A model generated the notes under the pieces. It did not search any database. It was not told the origin of the DNA and saw nothing but the letters and a program-made list of their open reading frames with translations. Made by a program: the position numbers and the translations under genes. A DNA stretch of 64,000 bases from Nocardioides campestrisoli (GTDB lineage Bacteria; Actinomycetota; Actinomycetes; Propionibacteriales; Nocardioidaceae). The stretch is taken from NCBI RefSeq assembly GCF_013624435.2, contig NZ_CP061768.1, positions 248,001 through 312,000 on the forward strand, read 5' to 3'. Positions 16,582 to 25,625 of this stretch are shown here, piece by piece (the stretch's first letter is position 1; every line of letters starts with the position of its first letter).

Positions 16582-18239
16582 TGGGCGACACCGTCTCCGG
16601 CCTCCTCTCGATCACGGTCCTCCTGGGACTGCTCGCCCTGGCCTACGTCCCGCTCGGTGACCACATGGCCCGGGTCTACACCGGCGTCCGCCACCTGCGC
16701 GTCGAGCGCGGCGTCTACCGGCTCGCCCGGGTCGACCCCGACGCCGAGCAGAGCGCCCGCTCCTACGCTCTCAGCGTCGTCGGCTTCTCCCTGGTCGGCG
16801 TCGCCCTGCTGATGGCGATGCAGCTGGCGCAGGCGTACCTGCCGTTCGACCGCGACCTGCCCGGCGTGGGCTGGGCGATGTCGTTCAACACCGCCGCCTC
16901 CTTCGTCGCCAACACCAACTGGCAGTCGTACGCCGGGGAGTCGACGCTCGGCTTCACCGTGCAGATGGCGGGGCTGGCGGTGCAGAACTTCCTCTCCGCC
17001 GCGGTCGGCATGGCGGTGGCGGTGGCGCTGATCCGCGGCTTCGTCCGGACCCGCACCGGCACGCTGGGCAACTTCTGGGTCGACCTGACCCGGGGCACCC
17101 TGAGGATCCTGCTGCCGATCGCCTTCGTCGCGGCCCTGCTGCTGGTCGCCGGCGGCGTGGTGCAGAGCTTCACCGACACCGGCATGCAGACCCTGGCCGG
17201 GCACCAGCAGGTGCTGACCGGCGGCCCGGTGGCCAGCCAGGAGTCGATCAAGCTGCTCGGCACCAACGGCGGCGGCTTCTTCAACGCCAACTCCGCGCAC
17301 CCGATGGAGAACCCGAGCGGGTGGACGAACCTGCTCCAGGTCCTGCTGATCCTGCTGGTCCCGGTCTGCCTGACCCGGACCCTGGGCACGATGCTGGGCA
17401 ACCGCCGCCAGGGCCTGGCCGTGCTCGCCGCGATGGGGGTGCTCGCGGCCGCCTCGCTGGCGGTCGTCGTCGCCGCCGAGGTGGGCGCTCGTTCCCAGGT
17501 GGCGCAGGCGGCCGGTGCGGCGATGGAGGGCAAGGAGACCCGGTTCGGGGAGTGGGCCTCGGCGCTCTTCGCGGTCGCCACCACCGGCACCTCGACCGGG
17601 GCGGTGAACGCCAGCCACGACTCGCTGACCCCCGTCGGCGGTGGGATGGTCCTGCTGAACATGATGTTCGGCGAGGTCTCGCCCGGCGGCGTCGGCTCGG
17701 GCCTCTACGGCATCCTCGTGCTGGCGATCCTCGCGGTCTTCGTGGCCGGCCTGATGGTCGGGCGCACCCCCGAGCTGCTGGGCAAGAAGATCGGCTCGCG
17801 GCAGATGACCTACGTGGCGCTCTACGTGCTGACCACCCCGGTGCTGGTGCTGCTCGGCACCGGGACGGCGATCGCCCTGGACCCGACCCCGGACGCCATG
17901 GGCAACCCTGGCGTCCACGGCTTCAGCGAGGTGCTCTACGCCTACACCTCGGCGGCCAACAACAACGGCAGCGCCTTCGGCGGCCTCACGGTCACCTCGG
18001 ACTTCTTCCAGGTCACCCTCGGCCTGGCCATGCTGCTCGGCCGGCTGGTGCCGATCGTCCTGGTGCTGCTGCTCGCCGGCTCGCTGGCCGCGCAGGGGAG
18101 GGTCCCGGTCACCGCCGGCACCCTGCCCACCGCCAAGCCGCTCTTCACCGGCCTGCTCGTCGGTGTCGTCGTCGTGGTCAGCGCCCTCACCTACTTCCCC
18201 GCCCTCTCCCTCGGACCCATCGCGGAGGCCCTGTCATGA
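16581..18239 (+). CDS. kdpA: K+-transporting ATPase subunit KdpA
   Basis: KdpA is the potassium-selective channel-like subunit of the Kdp P-type ATPase, 552 residues with about ten membrane spans. All four selectivity-filter loops are present: [38 protein letters not shown] and [10 protein letters not shown]. The length equals that of other KdpA proteins. It overlaps kdpF by one base and kdpB by four bases (ATGA), so translation is coupled through the operon. Confidence 0.97.
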   Translation: MGDTVSGLLSITVLLGLLALAYVPLGDHMARVYTGVRHLRVERGVYRLARVDPDAEQSARSYALSVVGFSLVGVALLMAMQLAQAYLPFDRDLPGVGWAMSFNTAASFVANTNWQSYAGESTLGFTVQMAGLAVQNFLSAAVGMAVAVALIRGFVRTRTGTLGNFWVDLTRGTLRILLPIAFVAALLLVAGGVVQSFTDTGMQTLAGHQQVLTGGPVASQESIKLLGTNGGGFFNANSAHPMENPSGWTNLLQVLLILLVPVCLTRTLGTMLGNRRQGLAVLAAMGVLAAASLAVVVAAEVGARSQVAQAAGAAMEGKETRFGEWASALFAVATTGTSTGAVNASHDSLTPVGGGMVLLNMMFGEVSPGGVGSGLYGILVLAILAVFVAGLMVGRTPELLGKKIGSRQMTYVALYVLTTPVLVLLGTGTAIALDPTPDAMGNPGVHGFSEVLYAYTSAANNNGSAFGGLTVTSDFFQVTLGLAMLLGRLVPIVLVLLLAGSLAAQGRVPVTAGTLPTAKPLFTGLLVGVVVVVSALTYFPALSLGPIAEALS

Positions 18240-20332
18240 GCACCACCACCAGATCTCCCGCACCCGCCGCCCCGGCCGCACCGGTGCAGGCCCGGGTCCC
18301 CGCCAGGCCCGGCGCCCGGCTGCTCGCGGCGCAGGCGGTGGAGCAGCTGCCCGAGGCGGTCCGCAAGCTCGACCCGCGTCACCTCTGGCGCTCGCCGGTG
18401 ATGTTCGTGGTCTGGCTCGGGTCGGCGCTCTCCACCGGGGCGGCGCTGCTCGACCCGTCCGTCTTCACCGTCTCGATCGCCGCCTGGCTGTGGCTGACCG
18501 TGCTCTTCGGCAACCTCGCCGAGGCGGTCGCCGAGGGACGCGGCAAGGCACAGGCGGCGTCGCTGCGAGCCACCCGGACCGACACCGTGGCCCGGCTGCT
18601 CGACGCCCAGGGCGGGGAGACGGGCGTACCGGCCACCCAGCTGCTGGTGGGGGACCGGGTGGTGGTCGAGGCCGGCCAGGTGGTCCCCGGCGACGGCGAC
18701 GTGGTCGAGGGGATCGCCTCCGTCGACGAGTCCGCGATCACCGGGGAGTCCGCCCCGGTGATCCGCGAGGCGGGCGGCGACCGGAGCGCGGTGACCGGCG
18801 GCACCACGGTGCTCTCGGACCGGATCGTCGTCCGGATCACCGCTGCCGCCGGGGAGACCTTCCTGGACAAGATGATCGCGCTGGTCGAGGGCACCTCACG
18901 CCGGCGCACCCCGAACGAGATCGCGCTCTCGATCCTGCTCACCAGCCTGACCCTGGTCTTCCTGGTCAGCGTCGCCACGCTCGCCCCGATGGCCGCGTAC
19001 GCCGGCGCCGAGCAGGACGTCGTGGTCCTGGTCGCCCTGCTGGTCTGCCTGGTGCCGACCACGATCGGCGCACTGCTCTCGGCGATCGGCATCGCCGGGA
19101 TGGACCGGCTGGTCCGGGTCAACGTGCTGGCGATGTCCGGCCGGGCGGTCGAGGCCGCCGGCGACGTCTCCACGCTGCTGCTCGACAAGACCGGCACCAT
19201 CACCTACGGCAACCGGCAGGCCTCCCGGCTGGTGCCGGCGCCGGGCGTGGAGCCCGGTGAGCTGCGCGACGCGGCCCGGCTCGCCAGCCTCGCCGACCAG
19301 ACGCCGGAGGGCCGCTCGCTGGTCGAGCTGGCGCTGGCCCAGGGCGCCGACGACCGCGACCTGCCGGTGGGGGCGACGTACGTCGAGTTCACCGCGCAGA
19401 CCCGGATGTCCGGGGTCGACCTGGCCGACGGCACCGAGCTGCGCAAGGGTGCGGGCTCGGCGGTGGCCGCCTGGCTGGGCCCGCAGCTGCCCACCGGCCT
19501 GCCGGTCGAGGTCACCGACGCCGTCGACGAGATCGCCCGGGGCGGCGGCACCCCGCTGGTGATCGCCCGGCGTACCCCCGACGGGCGGGCGCGGGTGCTC
19601 GGTGTGGCCCACCTCAAGGACGTGGTCAAGCAGGGGATGTCCGAGCGGTTCGCCCAGCTGCGGGCGATGGGCATCCGCACCGTGATGGTCACCGGCGACA
19701 ACGCGCTGACCGCGCAGGCGATCGCCGCGGAGGCGGGCGTCGACGACTTCCTCGCCGAGGCCACCCCGGAGGACAAGCTCGCCTACATCCGCCGCGAGCA
19801 GGCGGGCGGCCGGCTGGTCGCGATGACCGGCGACGGCACCAACGACGCCCCGGCACTGGCCGCGGCCGACGTGGGCGTGGCGATGAACAGCGGGACGGCG
19901 GCCGCCAAGGAGGCCGGCAACATGGTCGACCTCGACTCCGACCCGACCAAGCTGATCGACGTCGTCGCGATCGGCAAGCAGCTGCTGGTCACCCGGGGGG
20001 CGCTCACCACGTTCTCGCTGGCCAACGACGTGGCGAAGTACTTCGCGATCATCCCGGCGATGTTCGCCGCCGCCTACCCGTCGCTGGACCGGCTCAACGT
20101 GATGGGGCTGGCGACCCCGGAGTCGGCGATCCTCTCCGCGGTCGTCTTCAACGCCCTGGTGATCGTGGCGCTGATCCCGCTGGCCCTGCGCGGCGTCCGG
20201 TTCCGGGCGGCCTCGGCGACCAGCGTGCTGCGCCGCAACCTGCTCGTCTTCGGCCTCGGGGGCGTGCTCGTCCCCTTCGCCGGCATCAAGCTCCTCGACC
20301 TGCTCGTCTCGACCATCCCAGGAATCGGCTGA
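18236..20332 (+). CDS. kdpB: K+-transporting ATPase subunit KdpB
   Basis: KdpB is the P-type ATPase subunit that powers potassium uptake, 698 residues. The phosphorylated aspartate is Asp317 in [11 protein letters not shown]. The actuator loop reads [10 protein letters not shown], and the hinge motif is [18 protein letters not shown]. Membrane spans lie near residues 55-100, 235-290 and at the C-terminus. A proline/alanine-rich tail of about 30 residues precedes the conserved core, slightly longer than in enterobacteria. It overlaps kdpA by four bases and is one base from kdpC. Confidence 0.97.
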   Translation: MSTTTRSPAPAAPAAPVQARVPARPGARLLAAQAVEQLPEAVRKLDPRHLWRSPVMFVVWLGSALSTGAALLDPSVFTVSIAAWLWLTVLFGNLAEAVAEGRGKAQAASLRATRTDTVARLLDAQGGETGVPATQLLVGDRVVVEAGQVVPGDGDVVEGIASVDESAITGESAPVIREAGGDRSAVTGGTTVLSDRIVVRITAAAGETFLDKMIALVEGTSRRRTPNEIALSILLTSLTLVFLVSVATLAPMAAYAGAEQDVVVLVALLVCLVPTTIGALLSAIGIAGMDRLVRVNVLAMSGRAVEAAGDVSTLLLDKTGTITYGNRQASRLVPAPGVEPGELRDAARLASLADQTPEGRSLVELALAQGADDRDLPVGATYVEFTAQTRMSGVDLADGTELRKGAGSAVAAWLGPQLPTGLPVEVTDAVDEIARGGGTPLVIARRTPDGRARVLGVAHLKDVVKQGMSERFAQLRAMGIRTVMVTGDNALTAQAIAAEAGVDDFLAEATPEDKLAYIRREQAGGRLVAMTGDGTNDAPALAAADVGVAMNSGTAAAKEAGNMVDLDSDPTKLIDVVAIGKQLLVTRGALTTFSLANDVAKYFAIIPAMFAAAYPSLDRLNVMGLATPESAILSAVVFNALVIVALIPLALRGVRFRAASATSVLRRNLLVFGLGGVLVPFAGIKLLDLLVSTIPGIG

Positions 20333-20333
20333 C

Positions 20334-20918
20334 ATGACCCGCGACCTCCTCTCCCAGTCCCTCGCCGCGCTGCGGATCCTGCTGGTGCTCACCGCGCTGC
20401 TCGGCGTGCTCTACCCCGCCGCCGTGTGGGGGGCCGGCCAGGTGCTCGGCGACCGCGCCGAGGGCCAGCCGGTCACCTCCGAGGGCCGGGTGGTCGGCTC
20501 CCGGCTCCTCGGCCAGCAGTTCGAGGGGGACGAGTGGTTCCACTCCCGGCCCTCGGCCAACGACTACGACAGCCTCGCCTCCGCGCCCAGCAACCTGGGG
20601 CCGAGCAACCCGGACCTGGTCGCGCTGGTCGCCGAGCGCCGCGCCGAGGTCGCCGAGCGCGAGGGCGTCGCGCCCACCGACGTACCCGCCGACGCGGTGA
20701 CCGCCTCGGGCTCCGGCCTGGACCCGCACATCTCCCCGGCGTACGCCGCCCTGCAGGCGTCGCGGGTGGCCCGGGCGCGCGGCCTCGACCTCACGCAGGT
20801 CGAGGCCGCGGTCGAGGCGGCGACCGACGGGCGCGGCCTGGGCTTCCTCGGGGAGCCCGGCGTCCACGTGCTCGAGCTCAACCTGGCCCTGCACCGAGCC
20901 GCGCAGGGTGGAGACTGA
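20334..20918 (+). CDS. kdpC: K+-transporting ATPase subunit KdpC
   Basis: KdpC is the single-span subunit that raises the ATP affinity of KdpB, 194 residues. An N-terminal membrane helix (ALRILLVLTALLGVLYPAAVWG) is followed by GSRLLGQQF, then WFHSRPSANDYD, and SGSGLDPHISPAYA, all hallmark KdpC segments. The C-terminal half continues to FLGEPGVHVLELN. The start is ATG 20334. It closes the structural kdp genes, and kdpD follows within 5 bases. Confidence 0.96.
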   Translation: MTRDLLSQSLAALRILLVLTALLGVLYPAAVWGAGQVLGDRAEGQPVTSEGRVVGSRLLGQQFEGDEWFHSRPSANDYDSLASAPSNLGPSNPDLVALVAERRAEVAEREGVAPTDVPADAVTASGSGLDPHISPAYAALQASRVARARGLDLTQVEAAVEAATDGRGLGFLGEPGVHVLELNLALHRAAQGGD

Positions 20919-20922
20919 CGCC

Positions 20923-23472
20923 ATGACCCCGGGTGCGCCAGGCGAGCGAGGCAGGCTGCGGGTCTACCTGGGGGCCGCCCCCGGGGTGGGCAAGACCTTC
21001 GCGATGCTCGACGAGGGGCACCGCCGGCTGGCCCGCGGCACCGACGTGGTCGTCGGGTACGTCGAGACCCACGGCCGGCCGCGGACCGCCGAGCAGCTGA
21101 CCGGTCTCGAGGTGGTGCCGCGGTGCGCGGTGGCCTACCGCGGGACGGTCCAGGAGGAGATGGACCTCGACGCCCTGCTGGCCCGGGCGCCGGCGGTCGC
21201 GCTGGTCGACGAGCTGGCCCACACCAACGTCCCCGGCAGCGGGAGCGGGCACGAGAAGCGCTGGCAGGACGTGCAGACGCTGCTGGCGGCCGGGATCGAG
21301 GTGGTCACCACCGTCAACATCCAGCACCTGGAGTCGCTCAACGACGTGACCGAGGCGATCACCGGGGTGCGGCAGCGCGAGACCGTGCCCGACCACGTGG
21401 TCCGCGCCGCCGACCAGATCGAGCTGGCCGACATGAGCCCGCAGGCGCTGCGCCGGCGGATGGCGCACGGCAACGTCTACTCCGCCGAGAAGGTGGACGC
21501 AGCCCTCTCGCAGTACTTCCGCGAGGGGAACCTGACCGCGCTGCGCGAGCTGGCGCTGCTCTGGCTCGCAGACCGGGTCGACGAGGGGCTGGACCGCTAC
21601 CGCGCCGAGCACCGGATCGACTCCACCTGGGCGGCCCGGGAGCGGATCGTGGTCCCGGTCAGCGGAGGGCCCGAGTCGGCGACGCTGATGCGCCGGGCCG
21701 CCCGGATCGCCTCGCGTTCCTCGGGCGCGGAGTGGCGGGCGCTGCACGTCTCCCGCAGCGACGGGCTGACCCGCCTGGCCTCCGAGGAGCTGCTGGGCCT
21801 GCGGCGCAAGGCCGAGGAGTTGGGCGGCACCTTCCACACGGTGACCGGCGACGACACCGCCGAGGCCGTCCTCGACTTCGCCCGCGCCGAGAACGCCACC
21901 CAGATCACCCTGGGCGCCAGCCGGCGCGGCCGGGTCTCCACGCTGCTGCGGCCCGGGGTGGGGGAGCGGGTGGTGGCCGGCTCGGGCGACATCGACGTGC
22001 ACATCGTCAACCACGACTACGCCCGGCAGGGCGCCGTGCGGGAGCGCCGGCCCGACCACCTCGGCCGGCGCCGCCGGCTGCTGGGCCTCGCGGTCGGGGC
22101 CGTCGTCCCGGTCCTGGTCAGCCTGGGGCTGCGGCCGTACGCCGACGTGGTGGCGCTGCCCACCGAGGCGATGGTGCTGATGGTGGTCGTGGTCGCCACG
22201 GCCATGGTCGGCGGCCTGCTCCCGGCGGTGGTCTCGGCCCTGGTCAGCGGGCTGCTGCTCAACCTGCTCTTCACCCCACCGCTCTACGAGCTGACCGTGG
22301 CGGAACCGGAGAACGTGCTGGTGCTCGCGCTCTTCATGGTCGTGGGGATCGCGGTCGCCACGGTGGTCGACGGGGCGGCCCGGCGGACCGCGCAGGCGGT
22401 GCGGGCCCGCGCGGAGGCCGACGCGCTCACCGCCCTGGCCCACGACCTGCTCAACGCCTCCGACGACGTGCCGGGGCTGCTCGCCTCGGCGGGGGAGGTG
22501 CTGGGCGCCTCCGGCGCGGCCCTCGTCCGCCGCGCGCCGGGCGACGGCGGGCCCGAGGAGGTGCTGGCCTCCTGGGGCGACCCGCCCGCCGACCTGGCTT
22601 CGGCCGAGGCGACCGCGGTGGTCGACGACCGGACCACCCTCGCGCTCGCCGGGACCGACCTGCCGGCGGCCCGCCGCAGCCTGCTCAACGCCTACGCCGC
22701 GTACGCCGGGGTGATGGCCGAGCGGCGCCGGGCCACCGAGGCGGAGGTGGAGCGGCTGCGGCTGACCGAGGCGGACCGGACCCGGACCGCCCTGCTCTCC
22801 GCGGTCTCCCACGACCTGCGCTCCCCGCTGTCCGCGGTGAAGGTCGCGGTGGACAGCCTGTGCAGCCCCGACGTCGCGTGGTCGGCCGAGGACGAGCGGG
22901 AGCTGCTGGAGACGATCCAGGAGGCCACCGACCGGCTGATCGGGCTGGTCACCAACCTGCTGGACATGAGCCGCGTGCACACCGGCTCGATCCACCCCCG
23001 CAGCACCGAGGTGGTGCTGGCCCACGCCGTGCACGACGCGGTCGCGCCGCTTCCGGGCTCGGCACGGATCGAGGTCGCGGTCGACGAGCAGCTGGTGGCG
23101 CTCGCCGACCCGGGGCTGCTGGACCGGGTGCTGGCCAACCTGGGCGAGAACGCGCTCAAGCACACGCCCGCGACCGCGCGGATCCGCGTCGACGGAGCAC
23201 TCACCGGCGCCGCGGGCGACCGGGTGCTGCTCCGGATCGCCGACACCGGTCCGGGCGTCGGCGGGCGCGACCAGGCCCGGCTCTTCGACCCCTTCCAGCG
23301 GTTCGGCGACGTGCCGCGCGACGACGGGGTCGGGCTGGGGCTGGCCGTGGCCCGGGGGCTGACCGAGGCGATGGGTGGCACGCTGAGCGCCGAGGAGACG
23401 CCGGGCGGCGGCCTGACCTTCGTGCTGGAGCTGCCCGCGCTGATCCCCACTCTCGAGGAGGAGCTCGCGTGA
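20923..23472 (+). CDS. kdpD: Sensor histidine kinase KdpD
   Basis: KdpD is the membrane sensor for potassium limitation, 849 residues. The N-terminal KdpD domain has Walker A GAAPGVGKT (17-25) and the VELAHTNVPGS-like strand (VDELAHTN). A universal-stress-protein-like domain follows, to about residue 370, then four short membrane spans (DUF4118, about 385-480) and a GAF-like region. The kinase core has His630 in SAVSHDLRSPLSAVK and the ATPase boxes ENALKHT and GPGVGG. A GTG at 20908 is possible, but ATG 20923 has GGTGGAGA at the right distance. The stop overlaps kdpE. Confidence 0.95.
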   Translation: MTPGAPGERGRLRVYLGAAPGVGKTFAMLDEGHRRLARGTDVVVGYVETHGRPRTAEQLTGLEVVPRCAVAYRGTVQEEMDLDALLARAPAVALVDELAHTNVPGSGSGHEKRWQDVQTLLAAGIEVVTTVNIQHLESLNDVTEAITGVRQRETVPDHVVRAADQIELADMSPQALRRRMAHGNVYSAEKVDAALSQYFREGNLTALRELALLWLADRVDEGLDRYRAEHRIDSTWAARERIVVPVSGGPESATLMRRAARIASRSSGAEWRALHVSRSDGLTRLASEELLGLRRKAEELGGTFHTVTGDDTAEAVLDFARAENATQITLGASRRGRVSTLLRPGVGERVVAGSGDIDVHIVNHDYARQGAVRERRPDHLGRRRRLLGLAVGAVVPVLVSLGLRPYADVVALPTEAMVLMVVVVATAMVGGLLPAVVSALVSGLLLNLLFTPPLYELTVAEPENVLVLALFMVVGIAVATVVDGAARRTAQAVRARAEADALTALAHDLLNASDDVPGLLASAGEVLGASGAALVRRAPGDGGPEEVLASWGDPPADLASAEATAVVDDRTTLALAGTDLPAARRSLLNAYAAYAGVMAERRRATEAEVERLRLTEADRTRTALLSAVSHDLRSPLSAVKVAVDSLCSPDVAWSAEDERELLETIQEATDRLIGLVTNLLDMSRVHTGSIHPRSTEVVLAHAVHDAVAPLPGSARIEVAVDEQLVALADPGLLDRVLANLGENALKHTPATARIRVDGALTGAAGDRVLLRIADTGPGVGGRDQARLFDPFQRFGDVPRDDGVGLGLAVARGLTEAMGGTLSAEETPGGGLTFVLELPALIPTLEEELA

Positions 23473-24143
23473 CCCGTGTCCTGGTGGTCGACGACGACCC
23501 CGCGATCCGCCGTACGCTCGGCGTCAACCTGCGCGCCCGCGGCTACGAGGTGGAGGTCGTCGGCGACGGCCGCTCGGCCCTGCAGGCGGTCGACGAGCAG
23601 CTGCCCGACGTGGTGCTGCTCGACCTCGGGCTGCCCGACCTCGACGGGGTGACCGTGCTCGGCCGGCTCCGGGCGATGGCCGAGGTGCCGGTGATCGTGG
23701 TCTCCGCGCGCACCGAGTCCGACGACAAGGTGGAGGCGCTCGACCTCGGCGCGGACGACTACGTCACCAAGCCCTTCTCCATCGAGGAGCTGCTGGCCCG
23801 GGTGCGCGCCGCCACCCGCCGCGCCGGGGCCGAGTCTCCGGCGCTGCGGGTCGAGGTCGACGGGCTGGCGCTGGACGTCAGCGACTGCGTCGCCCGGCGC
23901 GACGGGGAGGAGATCCGGCTGACCCCGACCGAGTGGCGGATCGTCGAGCACCTGGTCCGTCGGCGGGGGCGGCTGGTGCGTCAGACCGACCTGCTGCACG
24001 CCGTCTGGGGTCCTCGCTTCGACCGGCAGACCAACTACCTGCGGGTCCACATGTCCAGCATCCGCCGCAAGCTGGAGCGGGACCCCGGCCACCCGCGGCT
24101 CTTCCTCACCGAGCCGGGGATGGGCTACCGCTTCGTCGCCTGA
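23469..24143 (+). CDS. kdpE: Response regulator KdpE
   Basis: KdpE is an OmpR/PhoB-type regulator of 224 residues that activates kdpFABC when phosphorylated by KdpD. The receiver domain has the acidic pair Asp8/Asp9, the phospho-acceptor Asp52 in LLDLGLPDLDG and the lysine in YVTKPF. The C-terminal winged helix includes LTPTEWRIVEHLV and NYLRVHMSSIRRKLE. The start is GTG, overlapping the kdpD stop (GTGA). The phased GCGTCAA repeats before kdpF are its likely target. Confidence 0.96.
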   Translation: MTRVLVVDDDPAIRRTLGVNLRARGYEVEVVGDGRSALQAVDEQLPDVVLLDLGLPDLDGVTVLGRLRAMAEVPVIVVSARTESDDKVEALDLGADDYVTKPFSIEELLARVRAATRRAGAESPALRVEVDGLALDVSDCVARRDGEEIRLTPTEWRIVEHLVRRRGRLVRQTDLLHAVWGPRFDRQTNYLRVHMSSIRRKLERDPGHPRLFLTEPGMGYRFVA

Positions 24144-24153
24144 TTGCCCGATC

Positions 24154-24181
24154 AATAAAAAGTCAGGCTTGACTGTTTGTT
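24154..24181. promoter_or_regulatory. Palindromic operator for the adjacent TetR regulator
   Basis: An AT-rich 28-bp inverted repeat has half-sites AATAAAAAGTCA (24154-24165) and TGACTGTTTGTT (24170-24181), symmetric at 10 of 12 positions, with a perfect AGTCA/TGACT core. It overlaps the -35 of the TetR promoter. It is one of the few AT-rich spots in the window. Confidence 0.75.
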
Positions 24182-24197
24182 AGTTGTGCCGCAGGCT
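24169..24197 (+). promoter_or_regulatory. Promoter of the TetR-led acyl-CoA operon
   Basis: TTGACT (24169-24174) and CAGGCT (24192-24197) are separated by 17 bp. The -10 ends 6 bases before the ATG at 24204, so the transcript is probably leaderless. The -35 is inside the palindromic operator, a layout expected for autorepression. Confidence 0.7.
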
Positions 24198-24203
24198 GAG
24201 CAC

Positions 24204-24845
24204 ATGACCGACCAGCCGACCCGTGTCCCGCAGGAGGAGCGCACCCGCGCCATGCGGGCACGCCTGCTGGAGGCGACGGTGGAGTGCCTGGTCGAGCGCG
24301 GCTTCTCGGGCACGTCGACCACGCTGGTCTCCCAGCGTGCCGGCGTCTCCCGAGGTGCGCAGCTGCACCACTTCCCGACCAAGAACGACCTGGTCGTCGC
24401 GGCCGTCGAGCACCTCACCGCCATGCGCGCCGCCGAGCTGGCCGCCGTGCTGGGCGACGACCCGCGTCGCGAGCACGGCACCCGGGCGGTGCTCGGCACG
24501 CTCGCCGACCACTTCACCTCGCCGGTCTTCGTCGCCGCTCTCGAGCTGTGGGTCGCCGCCCGCACCGACGAGCAGCTGCTGGCCGCTGTCCAGCCGCTGG
24601 AGCAGCGGGTCGGTCGCGAGACCCACCACCTGACCGCCGCCGCGCTCGGCGTCGACGGCAACGCGCCGGGCACCCGCGAGCTGGTCCAGGCGACCCTCGA
24701 CCTGCTGCGCGGCCTCGGCCTGGCCAACACGTTCTCCGACGACACCCGTCGTCGCGAGCGGATCCTCGACCAGTGGGCGGTCACCCTCGACGCCGCGCTG
24801 GTCTCGACAAGCTCGACCGACGAGCAGACCACCGAAGGAGCCTGA
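24204..24845 (+). CDS. TetR/AcrR family transcriptional regulator
   Basis: This is a repressor-type regulator of 213 residues. The N-terminal helix-turn-helix reads TRAMRARLLEATVECLVERGF and then SQRAGVSRGAQLHHFPTKNDLV. The C-terminal helical domain is a ligand/dimer domain, here probably for an acyl-CoA given the operon it leads. ATG 24204 is chosen over an upstream TTG (24177), which would fall inside the promoter. The last residues (VSTSSTDE) are encoded by a palindromic repeat-like element. The next gene starts 3 bases after the stop. Confidence 0.9.
   Translation: MTDQPTRVPQEERTRAMRARLLEATVECLVERGFSGTSTTLVSQRAGVSRGAQLHHFPTKNDLVVAAVEHLTAMRAAELAAVLGDDPRREHGTRAVLGTLADHFTSPVFVAALELWVAARTDEQLLAAVQPLEQRVGRETHHLTAAALGVDGNAPGTRELVQATLDLLRGLGLANTFSDDTRRRERILDQWAVTLDAALVSTSSTDEQTTEGA
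24800..24818. repeat. Palindromic repeat-like element inside the TetR gene end
   Basis: GGTCTCGACAAGCTCGACC is an imperfect palindrome made from the same GGTC-TCGA/TCGACC building blocks as the element at 1106-1140. Here it is read as codons at the 3' end of the TetR gene. The assignment to a repeat family is from memory of similar elements in related actinobacteria. Confidence 0.45.
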
Positions 24846-24848
24846 CCC

Positions 24849-25625
24849 TTGCTGGACGACGTCCTGGCCGACCTCACCGCGGAGGGTGACCGGCTCGAAG
24901 CGCTGGTCGCCCCGCTCGCCCCCGAGCAGTGGCGCACCCCCACCCCCGCCGAGGGCTGGGACGTGGCCACCCAGGTGGCCCACCTCGCCTGGACCGACGA
25001 GGTCGCCGTCAAGGCGGCGACCGACAAGGAGGCGTGGGACGCCGAGGTGATGGGCGCGATCGGCAACCCCGAGGGGTACGTCGACGAGATGGCACTCCAG
25101 GGCGGCGCCGTCGACCCCGCCGACCTGCTCGCCCGCTGGCGCACCGCCCGGGCCGCGCTGGTGCAGACCCTGCGCGACTTCCCCGAGGGCCAGAAGCTGC
25201 CCTGGTTCGGCCCGCCGATGTCGCCGACCTCGATGGCCACCGCCCGGCTGATGGAGACCTGGGCCCACTCGCTCGACGTGCACGAGGCGCTGGGCGCCGA
25301 GCCGGAGCAGAGCGACCGGATCCGGCACGTCGCCCACCTGGCCGTGCGCACCCGCAACTACTCCTTCGCCCAGAACGGGCTGGAGAAGCCGGCCGAGGAG
25401 TTCCGGATCGAGCTCACCTCGCCCTCGGGCGAGACCTGGACCTACGGGCCCGAGGACGCCGCGCAGACCGTCACCGGCCCGGCGTACGACCTGTGCCTGC
25501 TGGCCACCCAGCGCGTCCACCGCGCCGACACCGCCCTGGTCGCGACCGGCGCCGACGCCGACCGGTGGCTCGACATCGCCCAGTGCTTCGCCGGCCCCGC
25601 CGGGGAAGGCAGGGCGGCACGATGA
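24849..25625 (+). CDS. MDMPI-type (TIGR03084-like) metal-binding protein
   Basis: This 258-residue protein has the mycothiol-dependent maleylpyruvate isomerase N-terminal (DinB-like) fold. Its histidine/aspartate metal ligands are visible in TQVAHLAWTDEVA and in WAHSLDVHEAL. The family is commonly found next to AtuA and acyl-CoA carboxylase genes, but its reaction is not known; a thiol-dependent isomerase or hydrolase role is inference. The TTG start at 24849 has GAAGGAG 8 bases upstream. The stop overlaps the AtuA-family gene (ATGA). Confidence 0.82.
   Translation: MLDDVLADLTAEGDRLEALVAPLAPEQWRTPTPAEGWDVATQVAHLAWTDEVAVKAATDKEAWDAEVMGAIGNPEGYVDEMALQGGAVDPADLLARWRTARAALVQTLRDFPEGQKLPWFGPPMSPTSMATARLMETWAHSLDVHEALGAEPEQSDRIRHVAHLAVRTRNYSFAQNGLEKPAEEFRIELTSPSGETWTYGPEDAAQTVTGPAYDLCLLATQRVHRADTALVATGADADRWLDIAQCFAGPAGEGRAAR

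Noticed and set aside
20878..23163. Long minus-strand open frame opposite kdpD
   Set aside because: The opposite strand is an unambiguous KdpD with all motifs; the antisense product is repetitive and has no recognisable fold.
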